64,000 nucleotides of DNA, taken from the NCBI RefSeq assembly GCF_026210795.1, contig NC_089435.1:682001-746000 (forward strand), given 5' to 3'. Both the position numbers and the translations under genes were made by a program. Positions within the stretch are counted from its first letter, which is position 1. Each line of letters starts with the position of its first letter. This DNA is from Rhizophagus irregularis (taxonomy: Eukaryota > Glomeromycota > Glomeromycetes > Glomerales > Glomeraceae). Below the pieces are notes generated by a model. It was not told the origin of the DNA and did not search any database. It saw nothing but the letters and a program-made list of their open reading frames with translations. Below are positions 11,534-24,194 of the stretch, piece by piece.

Positions 11534-12169
11534 TATTACTTCTTATTACCATTTTACCATTTTTTGCTACTTTTTGATACCAATAAAGACTTTTTCTAAA
11601 TTCTTTTTCTATAATAGTAATATATGGCTAAATTAAGCATGCTAAGTTTTCTAAACGTTCTTTACACCATAATTCTTCAGTATAAGGCTTATTGCAGTAC
11701 GAATCAGTCGGTACCTTTACGCTTTATCTGAGATAGTTGATTACTAAATTTGGTTTCCATTTGACTTTATTTTAGAAATGAACTTTACTATTTTATTAGA
11801 CTTTTTATTTCAACGACAAAAAATTTTTTCAGACCATATTTTTTCCGCGTTGAGAAAATACTGTGTAACGAAAAATTTGCTGTTCATGTGATTTAAGGAT
11901 TTTAATTTTTTTTTTTTATAAATATGTTAAATAAAAATTATAACTATTGTCTGGAGCGTAGTAAAAACGTCAGTCTGTCCTTCCGGCACGTGACAATATA
12001 CAATAAACTCTTGAAGTTTCCCGTTTCCTAGTGTAACATAAAAGTTAAATATAATTAGTCATATAAAAAGTTACGCGAAAAAATTACTCATGCAAATATG
12101 CAGATAATAATTCCTTATGACATGTAACACATAATCTTGATGTAGGTTTTGTCATGATAATCTTTAGGT
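11534..12169. other. Intergenic region
   Basis: AT-rich, no supported gene. It contains 'tccttccggcacgtgacaatata' near 11975 and a poly(T) run near 11906. No clear element boundary was found. Confidence 0.25.
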
Positions 12170-12585
12170 TTTCTTTATCTTTTTTTCTTCGACTGGTCTT
12201 CTTTATCTTCTTTTTTTAAGTCTGTCTTCTTTCTGTTTAGGTCTTCTCTTTATTCTTGGGTCCCTTTTCTTTACGTCTCCTTTAGGTATATGGGTTGTTG
12301 TGTGTTGGGTGGCGTGTATGTTTGTGTATTTCCTCGCTCTTTCCCTTATCTCTCTCTCACTTTTCTCTTTCCTTTCGTTTTCTCTTTTTCTTCCTCTTCC
12401 CTCCACTTCCCCTTTCCTTTGTGTTTTTCTCCTTTCCTCTCGTTTTCCCTTTCCCTTTCGTTTTCCCCTTTCCCTTTCGTTCCCTTTCCCTTTCCCTCTC
12501 GCTTTCCCTTTCCCTTTCGTTTTCCCTTCCCTTCACTTTCACTTTCCCTTTCGTTCCCTTTCCCTTTCGTTTCCTCTTCTCCCGA
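12170..12585. repeat. Polypyrimidine tract (CCCTTT/TTTCGTT microsatellite)
   Basis: About 400 bp of almost pure C/T on the plus strand, resolving in its right half into repeats of ccctttccctttcgtt. All three plus frames and one minus frame are open because of composition, so these ORFs are not genes. A short frame after the tract (12590-12671) looks less biased, but I recognise no family. Confidence 0.7.
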
Positions 12586-14186
12586 TCAATGTTGCTGCAC
12601 CTCAACGTGGTGATCAGGTGGCAACAAGTTTTTTAAAAGGCTTGGCTACGGCAGCAACAAATAGTAATTAGTACATATTACAATAAGATCATAAATCGAT
12701 TTGTTCGCTTTATTAATTGATTTCATACAATCATAACTAAATAAATAATTTGATAAAACTATTTGATTTTGAATTATTTTCCATAATAATATTTTTAGGA
12801 CTGGCACGCTCACGTTAAAGAAACTTTAACATTCAAATTTAAACAATGATGTTTTAAAAAAACCTTTCAATCATATGATAAAGATATTGTAAGTTAATTA
12901 AAGTAGGAATCTTAAAATTAGAAACCTTGATTTCAAGCAGAAACCTGAGAATCACGTTCAATAAGAAAATTTAACAATTATTTTACTTTCGTCATTAGTT
13001 TATATTAAATTTGAAATGTTTAAATTTAACTCCATGAATTTCTTAAATAAAAATAATGGCAATTTTGCATTAGACAATTAGATAACAAATTTTTGCATGC
13101 TTACATACTTAAAATGTTGATCATTTTCATCTGTGATGAAATAATGAATTGGATATTTATTTGACATTATTACAAATGACATTATACTTTTAACATTTGT
13201 AAAGAGAACTTTATATTAAATTTATAAATCATTCAAATATAAACTTGTAAACTTTTTGTATATATAATATATATACATGTTTCGATTGTTTCGTATGGTG
13301 GTAATACGATATGATCAGTCAATAGATGATATCATAGCTGTAACTGTCAGAACGTAACTATTTTAATAATACTGAAAGTTTGATTATCCTTTTAAATGAA
13401 TAAAATTTTTCACAATTTAGATATGTTTCTTTTAAAAAAAAATTTTATTGGTTTAATATAACAAAATTAATAAAAGTGAATAGTGTATAAATAAAGGAAT
13501 GAAAATGTAAAACATCTAATAAGTGAAATATAAATTTTATAAAGTTCATCAAACTTTAGAAAGTGACTTAAATACTACGTTAATTATAAATTTTATTTAG
13601 TTTCACACATAATCGTATATTTTGTGATTTTTGTCAAAAGAACTTTCTGAATTCTTTGGAATGGCTTACTCATCAAGCTTCATAATGTTCATTTTTACGT
13701 TATTTGCTAGTAATGCACGTACTATTATTATCTAAAAAATTTATCTTTTGTTACAGATTTTAAAGTTTTAATTCTTTTGGAAAAGTATATAGCACAAATC
13801 ACGGATCTAGTTTAAAAGAGTTTTTCTCAAATCTCAATGCCGAATTTTTTTACCTTTAGAAGTGTGGAATTCCAAAGAATTCGGATCTTTACGGCAACAT
13901 GGTTATATTTTAAACACCGCACTTAACAATTAGTAAATAAACATAAAAAATGTGTATATTTACTATTTACTAGCAGTTATCAACAAAAAATATTATTTAT
14001 TTATTTCTTATGAATCTATTTTAAATAAATCTTTTAAAGTTATTAATGACCAATATCGGCAAACAATGCTATTACTTTAATATACAATACTTTAAAAAAA
14101 AAAACAAATGAAATAAATTCTATAAATTCTATAACAGTATTTTGCTTATTTATTTTATTTAAGCATTAAGCAATAATATTCTCAAT
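12586..14186. other. Gene-free region downstream of the kinase-Sel1 gene
   Basis: No supported coding sequence. An inverted repeat near 13643-13662 (gaattctttggaat) and 13865-13885 (attccaaagaattc) could mark a 230-250 bp MITE, but I could not define a duplication. The last 200 bp probably contain the kinase-Sel1 3' UTR and polyadenylation site. Confidence 0.3.
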
Positions 14187-17100
14187 TTACTTTACATGAA
14201 TTTGTTCCAATTTATTTTGAGCATTTTGATTTCCTTGTAATGCAGATTTTTTATACCAGTAAATTGCTTGATTTATGTCTTTAACAATTCCTTTTCCATT
14301 CTCATACATAAAAGCAAGATTATATTGGGCTGTAATATTTCCTAAATCTGCTGCCTTTTGATATAATTCAAATGCCTTTTTAAAATCAATATCAGTTCCA
14401 ATTCCTTTTTGATAACAACGTCCTAAATAAAATATTCCAGTTGCATTTCCTAAATCTGCTGCCTTTTGATATAATTCAAATGCCTTTTTAAAATCAATAT
14501 CAATTCCAATTCCTTTTTTATAACAATATCCTAAATTAGTTATTCCACCTGCATATCCTAAATCTGCTGCCTTTTGATATAATTCAAATGCTTTTTTTAA
14601 ATCAATATCAGTTCCAATTCCTTGTTCATAACAATATCCTAAATTAGTTATTCCACCTGCATATCCTAAATCTGCTGCCTTTTGATATAATTCAAATGCT
14701 TTTTTTAAATCAATATCAGTTCCAATTCCTTTTTGATAACAACGTCCTAAATAAAATATTCCAGTTGCATTTCCTAAATCTGCTGCCTTTTGATATAATT
14801 CAAATGCCTTTTTAGAATCAATATCAGTTCCAATTCCTTTTTGATAACAACGTCCTAAATAAAATATTCCAGTTGCATTTCCTAAATCTGCTGCCTTTTG
14901 ATATAATTCAAATGCCTTTTTAAAATCAATATCAGTTCCAATTCCTTTTTGATAACAACATCCTAAATAAAATATTCCAGTTGCATTTCCTAAATCTGCT
15001 GCCTTTTGATATAATTCAAATGCCTTTTTAAAATCAATATCAGTTCCAATTACTTTTTGATAACAACGTCCTAAATAAAATATTCCAGTTGCATTTCCTA
15101 AATCTGCTGCCTTTTGATATAATTCAAATGCCTTTTTAAAATCAATATCAGTTCCAATTCCTTTTTGATAACAACATCCTAAATAAAATATTCCAGTTGC
15201 ATTTCCTAAATCTGCTGCCTTTTGATATAATTCAAATGCCTTTTTAAAATCAATATCAGTTCCAATTCCTTTTTGATAACAACATCCTAAATAAAATATT
15301 CCAGTTGCATTTCCTAGATCTGCTGCCTTTTGATATAATTCAAATGCCGTTTTAAAATCAATATCAGTTCCAATTCCCTTTATATAACAATCACCTAAAT
15401 AAAATATTCCATCTGCATTTCCTAAATCTGCTGCCTTTTGATATAATTCAAATGCCTTTTTAAAATCAATATCAATTCCAATTCCTTTTTTATAACAATA
15501 TCCTAAATTAGTTATTCCACATGCATATCCTAAATCTGCTGCCTTTTGATATAATTCAAATGCTTTTTTTAAATCAATATCAGTTCCAATTCCTTGTTCA
15601 TAACAATATCCTAAATAAAATATTCCATCTGCATTTCCTAAATCTGCTGCCTTTTGATATAATTCAAATGCCTTTTTAAAATCAATATCAGTTCCAATTC
15701 CTTTTTGATAACAACATCCTAAATAAAATATTTCAGTTGCATTTCCTAAATCTGCTGCCTTTTGATATAATTCAAATGCCTTTTTAGAATCAATATCAGT
15801 TCCAATTCCTTTTTGATAACAACGCCCTAAATAATATATTCCATCTGCATATCCTAAATCTGCTGTTTTTTGATATAATTCAAATGCTTTTTTTAAATCA
15901 ATATCAGTTCCAATTCCTTGTTCATAACAATATCCTAAATTAGTTATTCCACATGCATATCCTAAATCTGCTGCCTTTTGATATAATTCAAATGCTTTTT
16001 TTAAATCAATATCAGTTCCAATTCCTTGTTTATAACAATCACCTAGACAATTTATTCCATCTGCATTTCCTAAATCTGCTGCCTTTTGATATAATTCAAA
16101 TGCCTTTTTTATATCAATATCAGTTCCAATTCCTTGTTTATAACAATATCCTAAATTAGTTATTCCACCTGCATATCCTAAATCTGCTGCATTTTGATAT
16201 AATTCAAATGCTTTTTTTAAATCAATATCAGTTCCAATTCCTTGTTCATAACAATATCCTAAATAAAATATTCCATCTGCATTTCCTAAATCTGCTGCCT
16301 TTTGATATAATTCAAATGCCTTTTTTATATCAATATCAGTTCCAATTCCTTGTTTATAACAATATCCTAAATTAGTTATTCCACCTGCATATCCTAAATC
16401 TGCTGCCTTTTGATATAATTCAAATGCTTTTTTTAAATCAATATCAGTTCCAATTCCTTGTTCATAACAATATCCTAAATAAAATATTCCATCTGCATTT
16501 CCTAAATCTGCTGCCTTTTGATATAATTCAAATGCCTTTTTAAAATCAATATCAGTTCCAATTCCTTTTTGATAACAACATCCTAAATAAAATATTTCAG
16601 TTGCATTTCCTAAATCTGCTGCCTTTTGATATAATTCAAATGCTTTTTTTAAATCAATATCAGTTCCAATTCCTTGTTCATAACAATATCCTAAATAAAA
16701 TATTCCATCTGCATTTCCTAAATCTGCTGCCTTTTGATATAATTCAAATGCCTTTTTTATATCAATATCAGTTCCAATTCCTTGTTTATAACAATATCCT
16801 AAATTAGTTATTCCACCTGCATATCCTAAATCTGCTGCCTTTTGATATAATTCAAATGCTTTTTTAAAATCAATATCAGTTCCAATTCCTTGTTCATAAC
16901 AATATCCTAATTTAGTTATTCCACTTGCATATCCTAAATCTGCTGCCTTTTGATATAATTCAAATGCTTTTTTTAAATCAATATTAGTTCCAATTCCTTT
17001 AAAATAACAAAATCCTAAATTAGCTATTCCACTTGCATATCCTAAATCTGCTGATTTTTGATTTAATTCAAATGCCTTTTTAAAATCAACATCAGTTCCA

Positions 17101-18931
17101 ATTCCTTTAAAATAACAAAATCCTAAATAGTTTATTCCTTTTGAATATTCTCTTTCAGCTACTTTCTTAAATAATTCAAAAGCTTTATCATAATCTTTAT
17201 AAACACCATTCCCATATGTATAACAGCAACCAAGATTATATTGTGCTATAATATTTCCTGAATTTGCAGCTACCTGATATAATTCAAATGCCTTTTTTTT
17301 ATCAATATTAATTTCAATTCCTAAATAATTAAAATCTCCAAGTAAAACAATAGAATTTGAATGATTTTGATTATTTAATAACCAAATATAAATTTCCTGT
17401 GGAGTTATATTATGATTATTAAGATAATTATAAATGCATAGTCTTTCTAATTCTTCATTTTCTACGCTTAATTTATCAGAAAGTTCAACCATTTCATCAA
17501 CTGTCACCTTAAAGTTATTATTCGATAATATTGAAGAATCTATTTCTTTAGTATTCATTTTGTTAAACTTTTGAATAAATTTGGATAATTCCCCATGTGA
17601 TGGTGATGAAGTATTTATAGGATCTTCAAAAGCATTCAAATCGAGTTGTTGTTTACTTGATAATTGGTTTGTACAAGAGTCATTTGTCCGAATATCGTCT
17701 ATAATCATATTATTATTCTTCAGAATAATTGCATTTAATTTAAAGACCACCTGATTGATAGTTGGACGATTATCTGGTTCATTATTCCAACAATCTAAAA
17801 ATAAATAGAATTAATTTAATTAACATTAATATAAACATAAATTAATTATTAATTATATTTACCAGCATAAATATTTACATAATCTTCGGGCGTATCAGGA
17901 ATGGGTGTCTCTCTAAGGCCTTGTGATATATTAATTGCTAAACAAACGTCATTCGGTTTACCTTCAGTATCAAAAGGAGGATTTCCACTAGATATCTCCC
18001 ATAAAAGTATTCCAATACTATAAATATCACTTTTTTTATTCAATTTATAATCTTGATTACTAAAACTTTTTGGGTCAATATAAGGAACCATTCCAAATAA
18101 TTTCGTTGAAGAAAGGTTGGATGATTCTTCAATTCTTTTTGATAGACCAAAATCAGCTAATTTAACTATATTTTGATGAACTAATACATTTTTGGAATGC
18201 TATTAATATTATTAAATACAATAAATTTATTAATTACAATTCAACAAACATGAAATAACAAAATGTAAACAAATGAATTACCAGATCACGGTGAATAATT
18301 CCTTCGTCGTGTAAGCATAATATAGCACAAGCCAACTGAAATGCCATATTAGATTTATTATTCCAAGTAAGATTATCAAAATGTTTCTTCAAATATTCTC
18401 GAAGAGTACCTCCATTTGCATATTCCATTACTAACAAATATTTTTTTGAATTATCAACTTGATTTTCTTTGTAAAAAAAATAAAATAAAATAATAAATTT
18501 AGATTTTACAATCAAATTATGCATGAAAAGAAGGTATATTGTACCTGTTGCAATACCACAGAAACGAATAATATTCTCATGAAAATCCACTTCACGCTGA
18601 ATTTTAAGCTAAATAGAATTTTAAATTAGAAGTTATATAAATTATAATGTAATAATTATTTTATTATTACCTCTTTAACTATCTCTTTAATTGTGACGTT
18701 GTTACAATTGAAAAAAGATTTTAATGCCAAATAATATGGAGAACTTTTCCATTTCGCACGGTAAACTTTCCCAAACCCTCCAACCCCAATTTCTTGAAAA
18801 TTAGTAAACTGATTGAGTTCATAATATTTAAAGTAATCTTTTGCAATGGCTTCCTCAATCCAATTAATCCACTCATTATTTGAATTTTCAGTAAATTTTA
18901 CGGGTATATTAGACTCAGTGTTATTAGACAT
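14187..18931 (-). CDS. Protein kinase fused to about 29 Sel1 repeats (five exons)
   Basis: The exons inferred from GT-AG junctions are 18671-18931, 18545-18608, 18282-18466, 17863-18199 and 14187-17794. They join in frame to about 1484 codons. Kinase landmarks by residue: glycine loop GVGGFGKV (49-56), ATP lysine in LALKSF (71), hinge LVMEYANGG, catalytic HRDLHSKN (about 167-174), DFG (186-188), activation-segment end MVPYIDPKSF, and CWNNEPDNRP (about 284-293). All key residues are present, so the kinase should be active. A linker of about 150 residues, including a possible coiled coil (ELSDKLSVENEELERL), precedes about 29 Sel1 units of 36 residues (about 444-1480). Sel1 arrays are TPR-like scaffolds, suggesting that substrates or partners are recruited to the kinase. 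This kinase-Sel1 architecture is characteristic of expanded families in arbuscular mycorrhizal fungi. Partner and pathway are unknown. Confidence 0.85.
14330..17310 (-). repeat. 108-bp coding tandem array (Sel1 units)
   Basis: This is the DNA behind the Sel1 array of the kinase gene. Units are 108 bp and many differ by only a few bases across the central 25 units. Variants fall into recurring types: YAGGITNLGYCYKQ, NADGIFYLGYCYEQ and NATGIFYLGCCYQK. Some neighbours alternate in pairs (units 5-6, 8-12), indicating two-unit duplications. Edge units (1-3 and 28-29) are more diverged. Plus-strand ORFs here (near 15953 and 16601) are shadows of the period. Confidence 0.9.
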
Positions 18932-20577
18932 TATTGGACTTCTTAAATTTTATTGACGAAGTTAATATTTTTTTTTTTTCATGCGATTTAAGTTTTCTTC
19001 TTATAAGGACTTGTATTACCAAAACGTAATTGTGCATGGAAGTACAGTAACTGTCGATCACTTCAGGTGATACTTTAAAAATAGGTGCACTGATTGTACT
19101 GTGTAATGATTTATATATGATCAAAAATCCCGGATAGCAATCTTGGGTGCATCCAGGGTACTTTGGGATTTATGAACAACTACTTTGGATACAACCCGGT
19201 GTAATGCTGGAAATTACCCAGTGAATTTGTTAATTGTGGGGCGCAGTATTATATTTAGCTTAAGCGTATAAAATTTGAAGTATTATAATTGTGGAATGTT
19301 ACAAATGTAACATCCGTAACGATGTAAAACTATTCTTGTGTTCATCTCTATTTTTAGATTTGGGTACGGGAATTAAGTTCGGGAGACTACTAAATAAGGA
19401 AATGAAAGTGAAGATCAAATAAAAGAAGTTTTGAAAAGTCGATATTAATGAAAAGTCGAAAATGACATTTTTGAAATTCTTATAATGAGAGGAAAAGGTT
19501 TACTAAAAGTAAAATTTGTCAAATTGAAATTGGAAGATTTCAAAAAGGGAAGACGAAAAACACTGAATTTATTTTAATGAAAATAAATCATTTTACTATT
19601 AAAAGGGAGATAGATTGTATTAAGGAAAAAGGATTTTTTTTTCATTTTGGATTTTATTTTTATAATTTTGAGTATTACATTAACCAAGCGTTGTATATTA
19701 TTAATAAAGGATTATTTTTGTAGCAACGTGATTATCCATCACGGGCATAAGTATGATCATAGAATTTACGTAATTTACGTTTCAGTTTATATTATGCAGA
19801 TCAGATTTTAGTTAATTCGAGCCAGAATTATCTCTAAATACGGGCTGCAATTTTCAACGTTGTTTAATATTTTTTAGAATCATAAAATCATAAACAATAT
19901 CGCATAAAATTGCAATTTTAATTAAAAATTCTGGTCTGGGTACGGTTCAGACCACATTTTCATATTTTAATTAATAACGAGTAGAAATGCGTCTAACACC
20001 GTCCCTGGACATCAGTAATGTAATAATTTAATGTGCAATTGTTATTTGTTTAATTAAATATAATATAACAATGATAATAAAATCAAAAGTGAAAATGAAA
20101 GAAAATAAAATAAAAATGCACAGGGAGCATAAATAAATTGATTTAATATATTTGTTTCAAATATATCTATTAATTTATTAAATTTGACTTGGTACCCAAG
20201 GATTGGTTGGTATATAACTTTGGTTATTAATAGTAGAATATCTTGAAGTGTATGAAGTATTTTAGTTAATATATTACCTCAAACTTTATAATAAAGTACG
20301 GACTGATCTTTTATAAATTTTATAATTATCATTTTGAAAAGCCTGTAATTGATTTTGTAATTGTCTTAGCATATTTTCAGAATCATCTTAATAATTTAAT
20401 TGTCAAAAATATAATGTTGAAAAAATATGATATGATATAATTAAAAGTTGGTTTTTTATTGTGAAAATGATAAAAATTGTAATTTCTTTTCATACCGTTC
20501 TTTATGCAATATCACTCTCATTATGAAACATTTTTTAAATAATCTCATGATAATATTTTTTTGAATTTTGCAACTAA
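18932..20577. other. Gene-free region upstream of the kinase-Sel1 gene
   Basis: The first 200 bp upstream of 18931 should hold the promoter. A T-rich tract lies at 18967-18980. The rest is AT-rich with no recognisable gene, a short palindrome (gttacaaatgtaac near 19299-19312) and no clear element until the MITE at 20578. Confidence 0.3.
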
Positions 20578-20799
20578 GGGCGGGCAAAAAAATTTTTTAG
20601 ATTCTCGTGACATAAAATTCTAAAAATGACCGGAATTTTATATATGTAAAATTTTTTCATATGTAAAATTTTTTACGCACATTGGCCAAAAACTTAAAAT
20701 CACGTGATAAATTTTTTTTTACTATAAAAAAAAAAATCCATTTTTCGAAAAACTGACCTGGCCGGGTAACGAGAATCTAAATTTTATTTTTGTCCGGCA
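20578..20799. mobile_element. 222-bp MITE, PIF/Harbinger-type TAA duplication
   Basis: Terminal inverted repeats: left GGGCGGGCAAAAAAA followed by ttttagattctcgt; right, read inward, TGCCGGACAAAAATA followed by aaatttagattctcgt. Flanking direct TAA at 20575-20577 and 20800-20802. The TAA duplication and G-rich ends fit PIF/Harbinger MITEs; assignment is by ends only. Confidence 0.55.
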
Positions 20800-20879
20800 T
20801 AAAATAGGTCAGTGTTATGATTTGTATAAGTAACTTAATGTCACATAAAAAATAAATGATTTAATGATTGTCGTACATG

Positions 20880-21060
20880 GATTATTTCATGAACATGAAA
20901 AGTGCTAAATACCTTGCTTTTCAAAATCATTTCACTGATGCTTATGATTATTTTGTCTGAAAGATGAAGTACTAAAGGAGTTTAAGTTATATAGTAATAT
21001 AGTAATCCAAAATTATAATGATTTGAAAATTAAATTTATCAAATTTTTAAGAGACTAATT
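20880..21060 (+). pseudogene. F-box/LRR-type gene relic (3' end only)
   Basis: The sequence matches the last 150 bp of the gene ending at 1233 (ctttgcttttcaaaatcat; atttgaaaattaaatttatc) with indels that break the frame. Similarity continues through the 3' flank to about 21232, where arm A begins. No upstream part of the gene is recognisable. Confidence 0.75.
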
Positions 21061-21467
21061 ATTAACGGTTAATATTCAGCAGATTTACGTAATAAGATAT
21101 TTTATTTTTTATATTTATACATTAAAAAATAAATAATAAATAAATAAATTTAAAATTCTGATGGTCACAGTTTTTTTATCAGGTGTGTATTTTTTTTTTA
21201 AAAAAAAAAGGTTCGTCCAGATAATTTAATGAAATAACTAGGGTAATTTGGTATTGTTAGTGAGTTATAATATAATTATTGCATTATTCAGTAATTATTT
21301 ATATATATTTTAAGTAATATAATAGGGTTTATATTAAAAAGTTGATTTGTATTTTGTATATTTATCAAATAATAAATTTTATGGTTTATTTTGAGTTTAT
21401 TAGTTTTATTAAAGAAATATTATATTTAATGATCAAAATGAATTAATCCTGTAACATGTTAAATGGT

Positions 21468-21787
21468 AATAATATAAAGATAAATATAAATATAATAGTT
21501 TGTATTGATTTTAATAAAATATTAGATATGATGATAATGTTAAGTATACGTCAAGGTTGCATGGGATGATCTCCCTCCTGAATATTATCGAAAATTAATT
21601 GATAGTATGCCTCAGAGGGTCAATGCTGTTATTTTCGCGAATGGATATAGAATTAATTATTAAATTTTTGTAAAATTCAATAAAGGAAGGCGTAATGAAC
21701 ATGTTAAATTTTTATTTTCATTTTATAAAACATATAAAAATTTTTTAATTTTGAAAAGTGGCCGGATCATTTAGGCCACCATCTGTA
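21468..21787 (+). mobile_element. Tc1/mariner transposase relic with right terminus
   Basis: Encoded remnant around WDDLPPEYYRKLIDSMPQRV and NAVIFANGYR matches the extreme C-terminus of Tc1-type transposases (W..ip.ey...LidSMprR..avi.a.G). The terminus ends ...GGCCACCATCTG followed by TA at 21786-21787. A 7-bp insertion near 21540 breaks the frame relative to the arm B copy. Only the 3' end of the element is present. Confidence 0.65.
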
Positions 21788-21857
21788 TGTAACATGATCT
21801 GTCCATGTTATTTGATTGGTGGTCGGGTCATATTATACACAATTCTTTATTGCTAAT

Positions 21858-23079
21858 TAGTGTTTCGATCCGTTGCCGGGTTCAACCGGATAAACCCGGA
21901 TAATTTTTTTTTTTAGGTATCCGGATAATTACGGTTTTTACCCGGATAAATATCCGGATAAAAAATGGTCAGATTGACCCGGAATCCGGATAAAAAATAA
22001 AAAAAAATTTTAAAAAAATTTAAATCATAACATTTCATATATTTTCAGATGAGTTAAAATATTATATATGATTACTTTAAATATTTTTTTTTATTGTTTT
22101 AATTATTCGTTAACCACAAGGAAAAATTTTAAGTTATGTCACAAGATTTGTCACATAATTTGAATTTAATATATTAAATTCGCGGCATTTATTATTGATT
22201 TGTTTTCAGATATAATGTGTTCTGTGGGTGGTGTTATTCCATGCTTAACAACAGATCCATCATATTTATAACTTTTTGTACATTTTCTCCATTATCTGAT
22301 ATAAACTGACAATATGCACGTATTTCTCCATTTTCACTTTGTTTTCTAACAAAATATTCCCATACCCAACTCACTTTTGTTTGTGGTTTAGTCATTGTAG
22401 TAGTTAGTTTAAAGGGATTTGGATTATTTGATATTTGACTTGTTAATTCAAGTATAGTTAACTTATTTTACTAGCACTTATCATCCTTTATTTTCCAAGT
22501 GTCCTAGATAATTTTTTAGGTCATCCTCTTTTTAGTATTAGAGTAATTTCTGTAACTTCATCACTGGACTCTTCATTTTCACTTAGAGTAATATAATCTT
22601 GAACGTTACTGTTTTCCATAATTTTATGAATTATTTTCCACTATTCAAAAATATGTTTCAAGTGAAATTACAAAAAAATCCAAGAAAATGATTACAGTAT
22701 TTATTTATTTTGGTTAGGGCTTAGGACTACATTAACTAACTGTACTTAAATTTATAAATAAAAAAATAAATGCTATAAATAAATTTTTATATCAATCCCA
22801 CGAAATTTAATTGTCATAAATTTAATAAATGCCACGAATTTAGTAGTTAATTAAATGCCATATATTTAATTAATTAAATGCCACATTAAATTAAATGAAT
22901 GCCACGAATTTTATTTATTAAAAATGATCTACAGTAAAAAAAATTTAAATAATTTTATCCGGATTTCGGTTTCTACCCGGATATATCCGGATTTTTATCC
23001 GAGTCGGATAATCCGGATAGAAACCGGATATTTTTTTTAATTTATCCGGATGACGGTTTCTGCCCGGATCGAAACACTA
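21858..23079. mobile_element. 1,222-bp hAT element, TSD TTGCTAAT
   Basis: Ends are TAGTGTTTCGATCCG and CGGATCGAAACACTA, a perfect 15-bp inverted repeat with the hAT-type TAGNG start. They are flanked by the 8-bp duplication TTGCTAAT (21850-21857, 23080-23087). Arm B carries the exact empty site with a single TTGCTAAT, so insertion followed the A/B duplication. Subterminal regions are dense in 'ccggata' motifs. The transposase is degraded. Confidence 0.9.
22234..22619 (-). pseudogene. hAT transposase N-terminus relic (AT-hook plus BED finger)
   Basis: A minus-strand frame from an ATG at 22619 shows an acidic start, then an AT-hook-like KRG-stop-PKK stretch where TGA replaces the usual Arg. 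A BED-zinc-finger-like region (KVSWVWEYFVRK, IRAYCQF) and a TAA at 22234-22236 follow. Several in-frame stops are present, and the DDE/RNase H and dimerisation regions are missing. It lies wholly inside the 1,222-bp hAT element. Confidence 0.6.
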
Positions 23080-24194
23080 TTGCTAATATAATTTTCCGGT
23101 TAATGAAATTTTAATCACTTTTTTTACAAAAAAACTTAGTTTGTATTAATAATAATTTTTCTATTCCCATCCTCTTGGAATGAATGATGCAGCTATCCAG
23201 TTATTTTCAGTTTTTGTAATTACAAATTTTTTTTAAATGAATATTATTCCTTTTTCAGTCAAAGCCAATTTTTTTTCCATCATTGTAATTCTTTTATTTA
23301 TTTAGTGTTTTTAATAATTTTTTTATCACTATAAAAATTTGTTTTTAAATTTTCTATTAATAAAATAGTGGCAAAAAAAAAATAATAAAAATTGATATGA
23401 AAATATAGAAACATAATATGGACGAAATTATATTTATTTTGTAAAAGATATTTTGCGATGTGATTTTAACATGATTTATATAAAGAAAAAAACTCCATTA
23501 ATCCATTTATATTTTGAAACAATAAAATGATATATCTTTTTTTTATACTGTATATTCATACTGTATGCTTATAAAAAAATAAAATCTCCATATTTTTTAA
23601 TATTCCACATTTTAAAGTACTTAATTAAATTCATATATTTATTATTAAATTCAAATAATAGAATAGCATCTGTTTTTTAATACTAATATATTTCATTAAT
23701 TTATAATGTTTCATACATTGCATTTATTTATTAAGTTTCATTTATTCACATTTATTGTTAACCTTTTGTATACATGCAATTTACTTTATATATACTGCCT
23801 ATTATCAGAATAAGTATGTTAATTATGTAATCATTTATGAACTTAATAAATAAACGCGTTAAAAAAAGAATCAGAATAAGTAAAAATTGGCAAAAAATCG
23901 GATAGCCAATTTTTGGCTACATCTGTCCAATTTGTGACTTTTACAGCCGATTTCATAGATCGTTAGTGTATTACCAATATAAAAATGTAGATTCCATAAT
24001 CCATATACAATTTTTTTGTATGGTAAAAAATAAAGAAAAATTTATATTGTAATATTAAATTTAATTTTAAATAATAATGCTTTATTAAGTAATATTAAAT
24101 AAAAATTTAAATTTTAAAAATACATTAAAGAATGTAAATTTATTTGCAATTCAGTACGTATAGTATAATCATAAAAAATATAAATTACTCCACT

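Noticed and set aside
12290-12671. Overlapping ORFs in all plus frames and one minus frame
   Set aside because: They run through an almost pure C/T tract in every frame, so openness is due to composition. The last 25 codons look less biased, but no family is recognised.
15953-16807. Plus-strand ORFs over the Sel1 array
   Set aside because: They are antisense shadows of the 108-bp coding period of the minus-strand kinase-Sel1 gene.
14330-17310. CRISPR-like regular array
   Set aside because: The 108-bp period is coding (36-residue Sel1 units), with no spacers, in a eukaryote.
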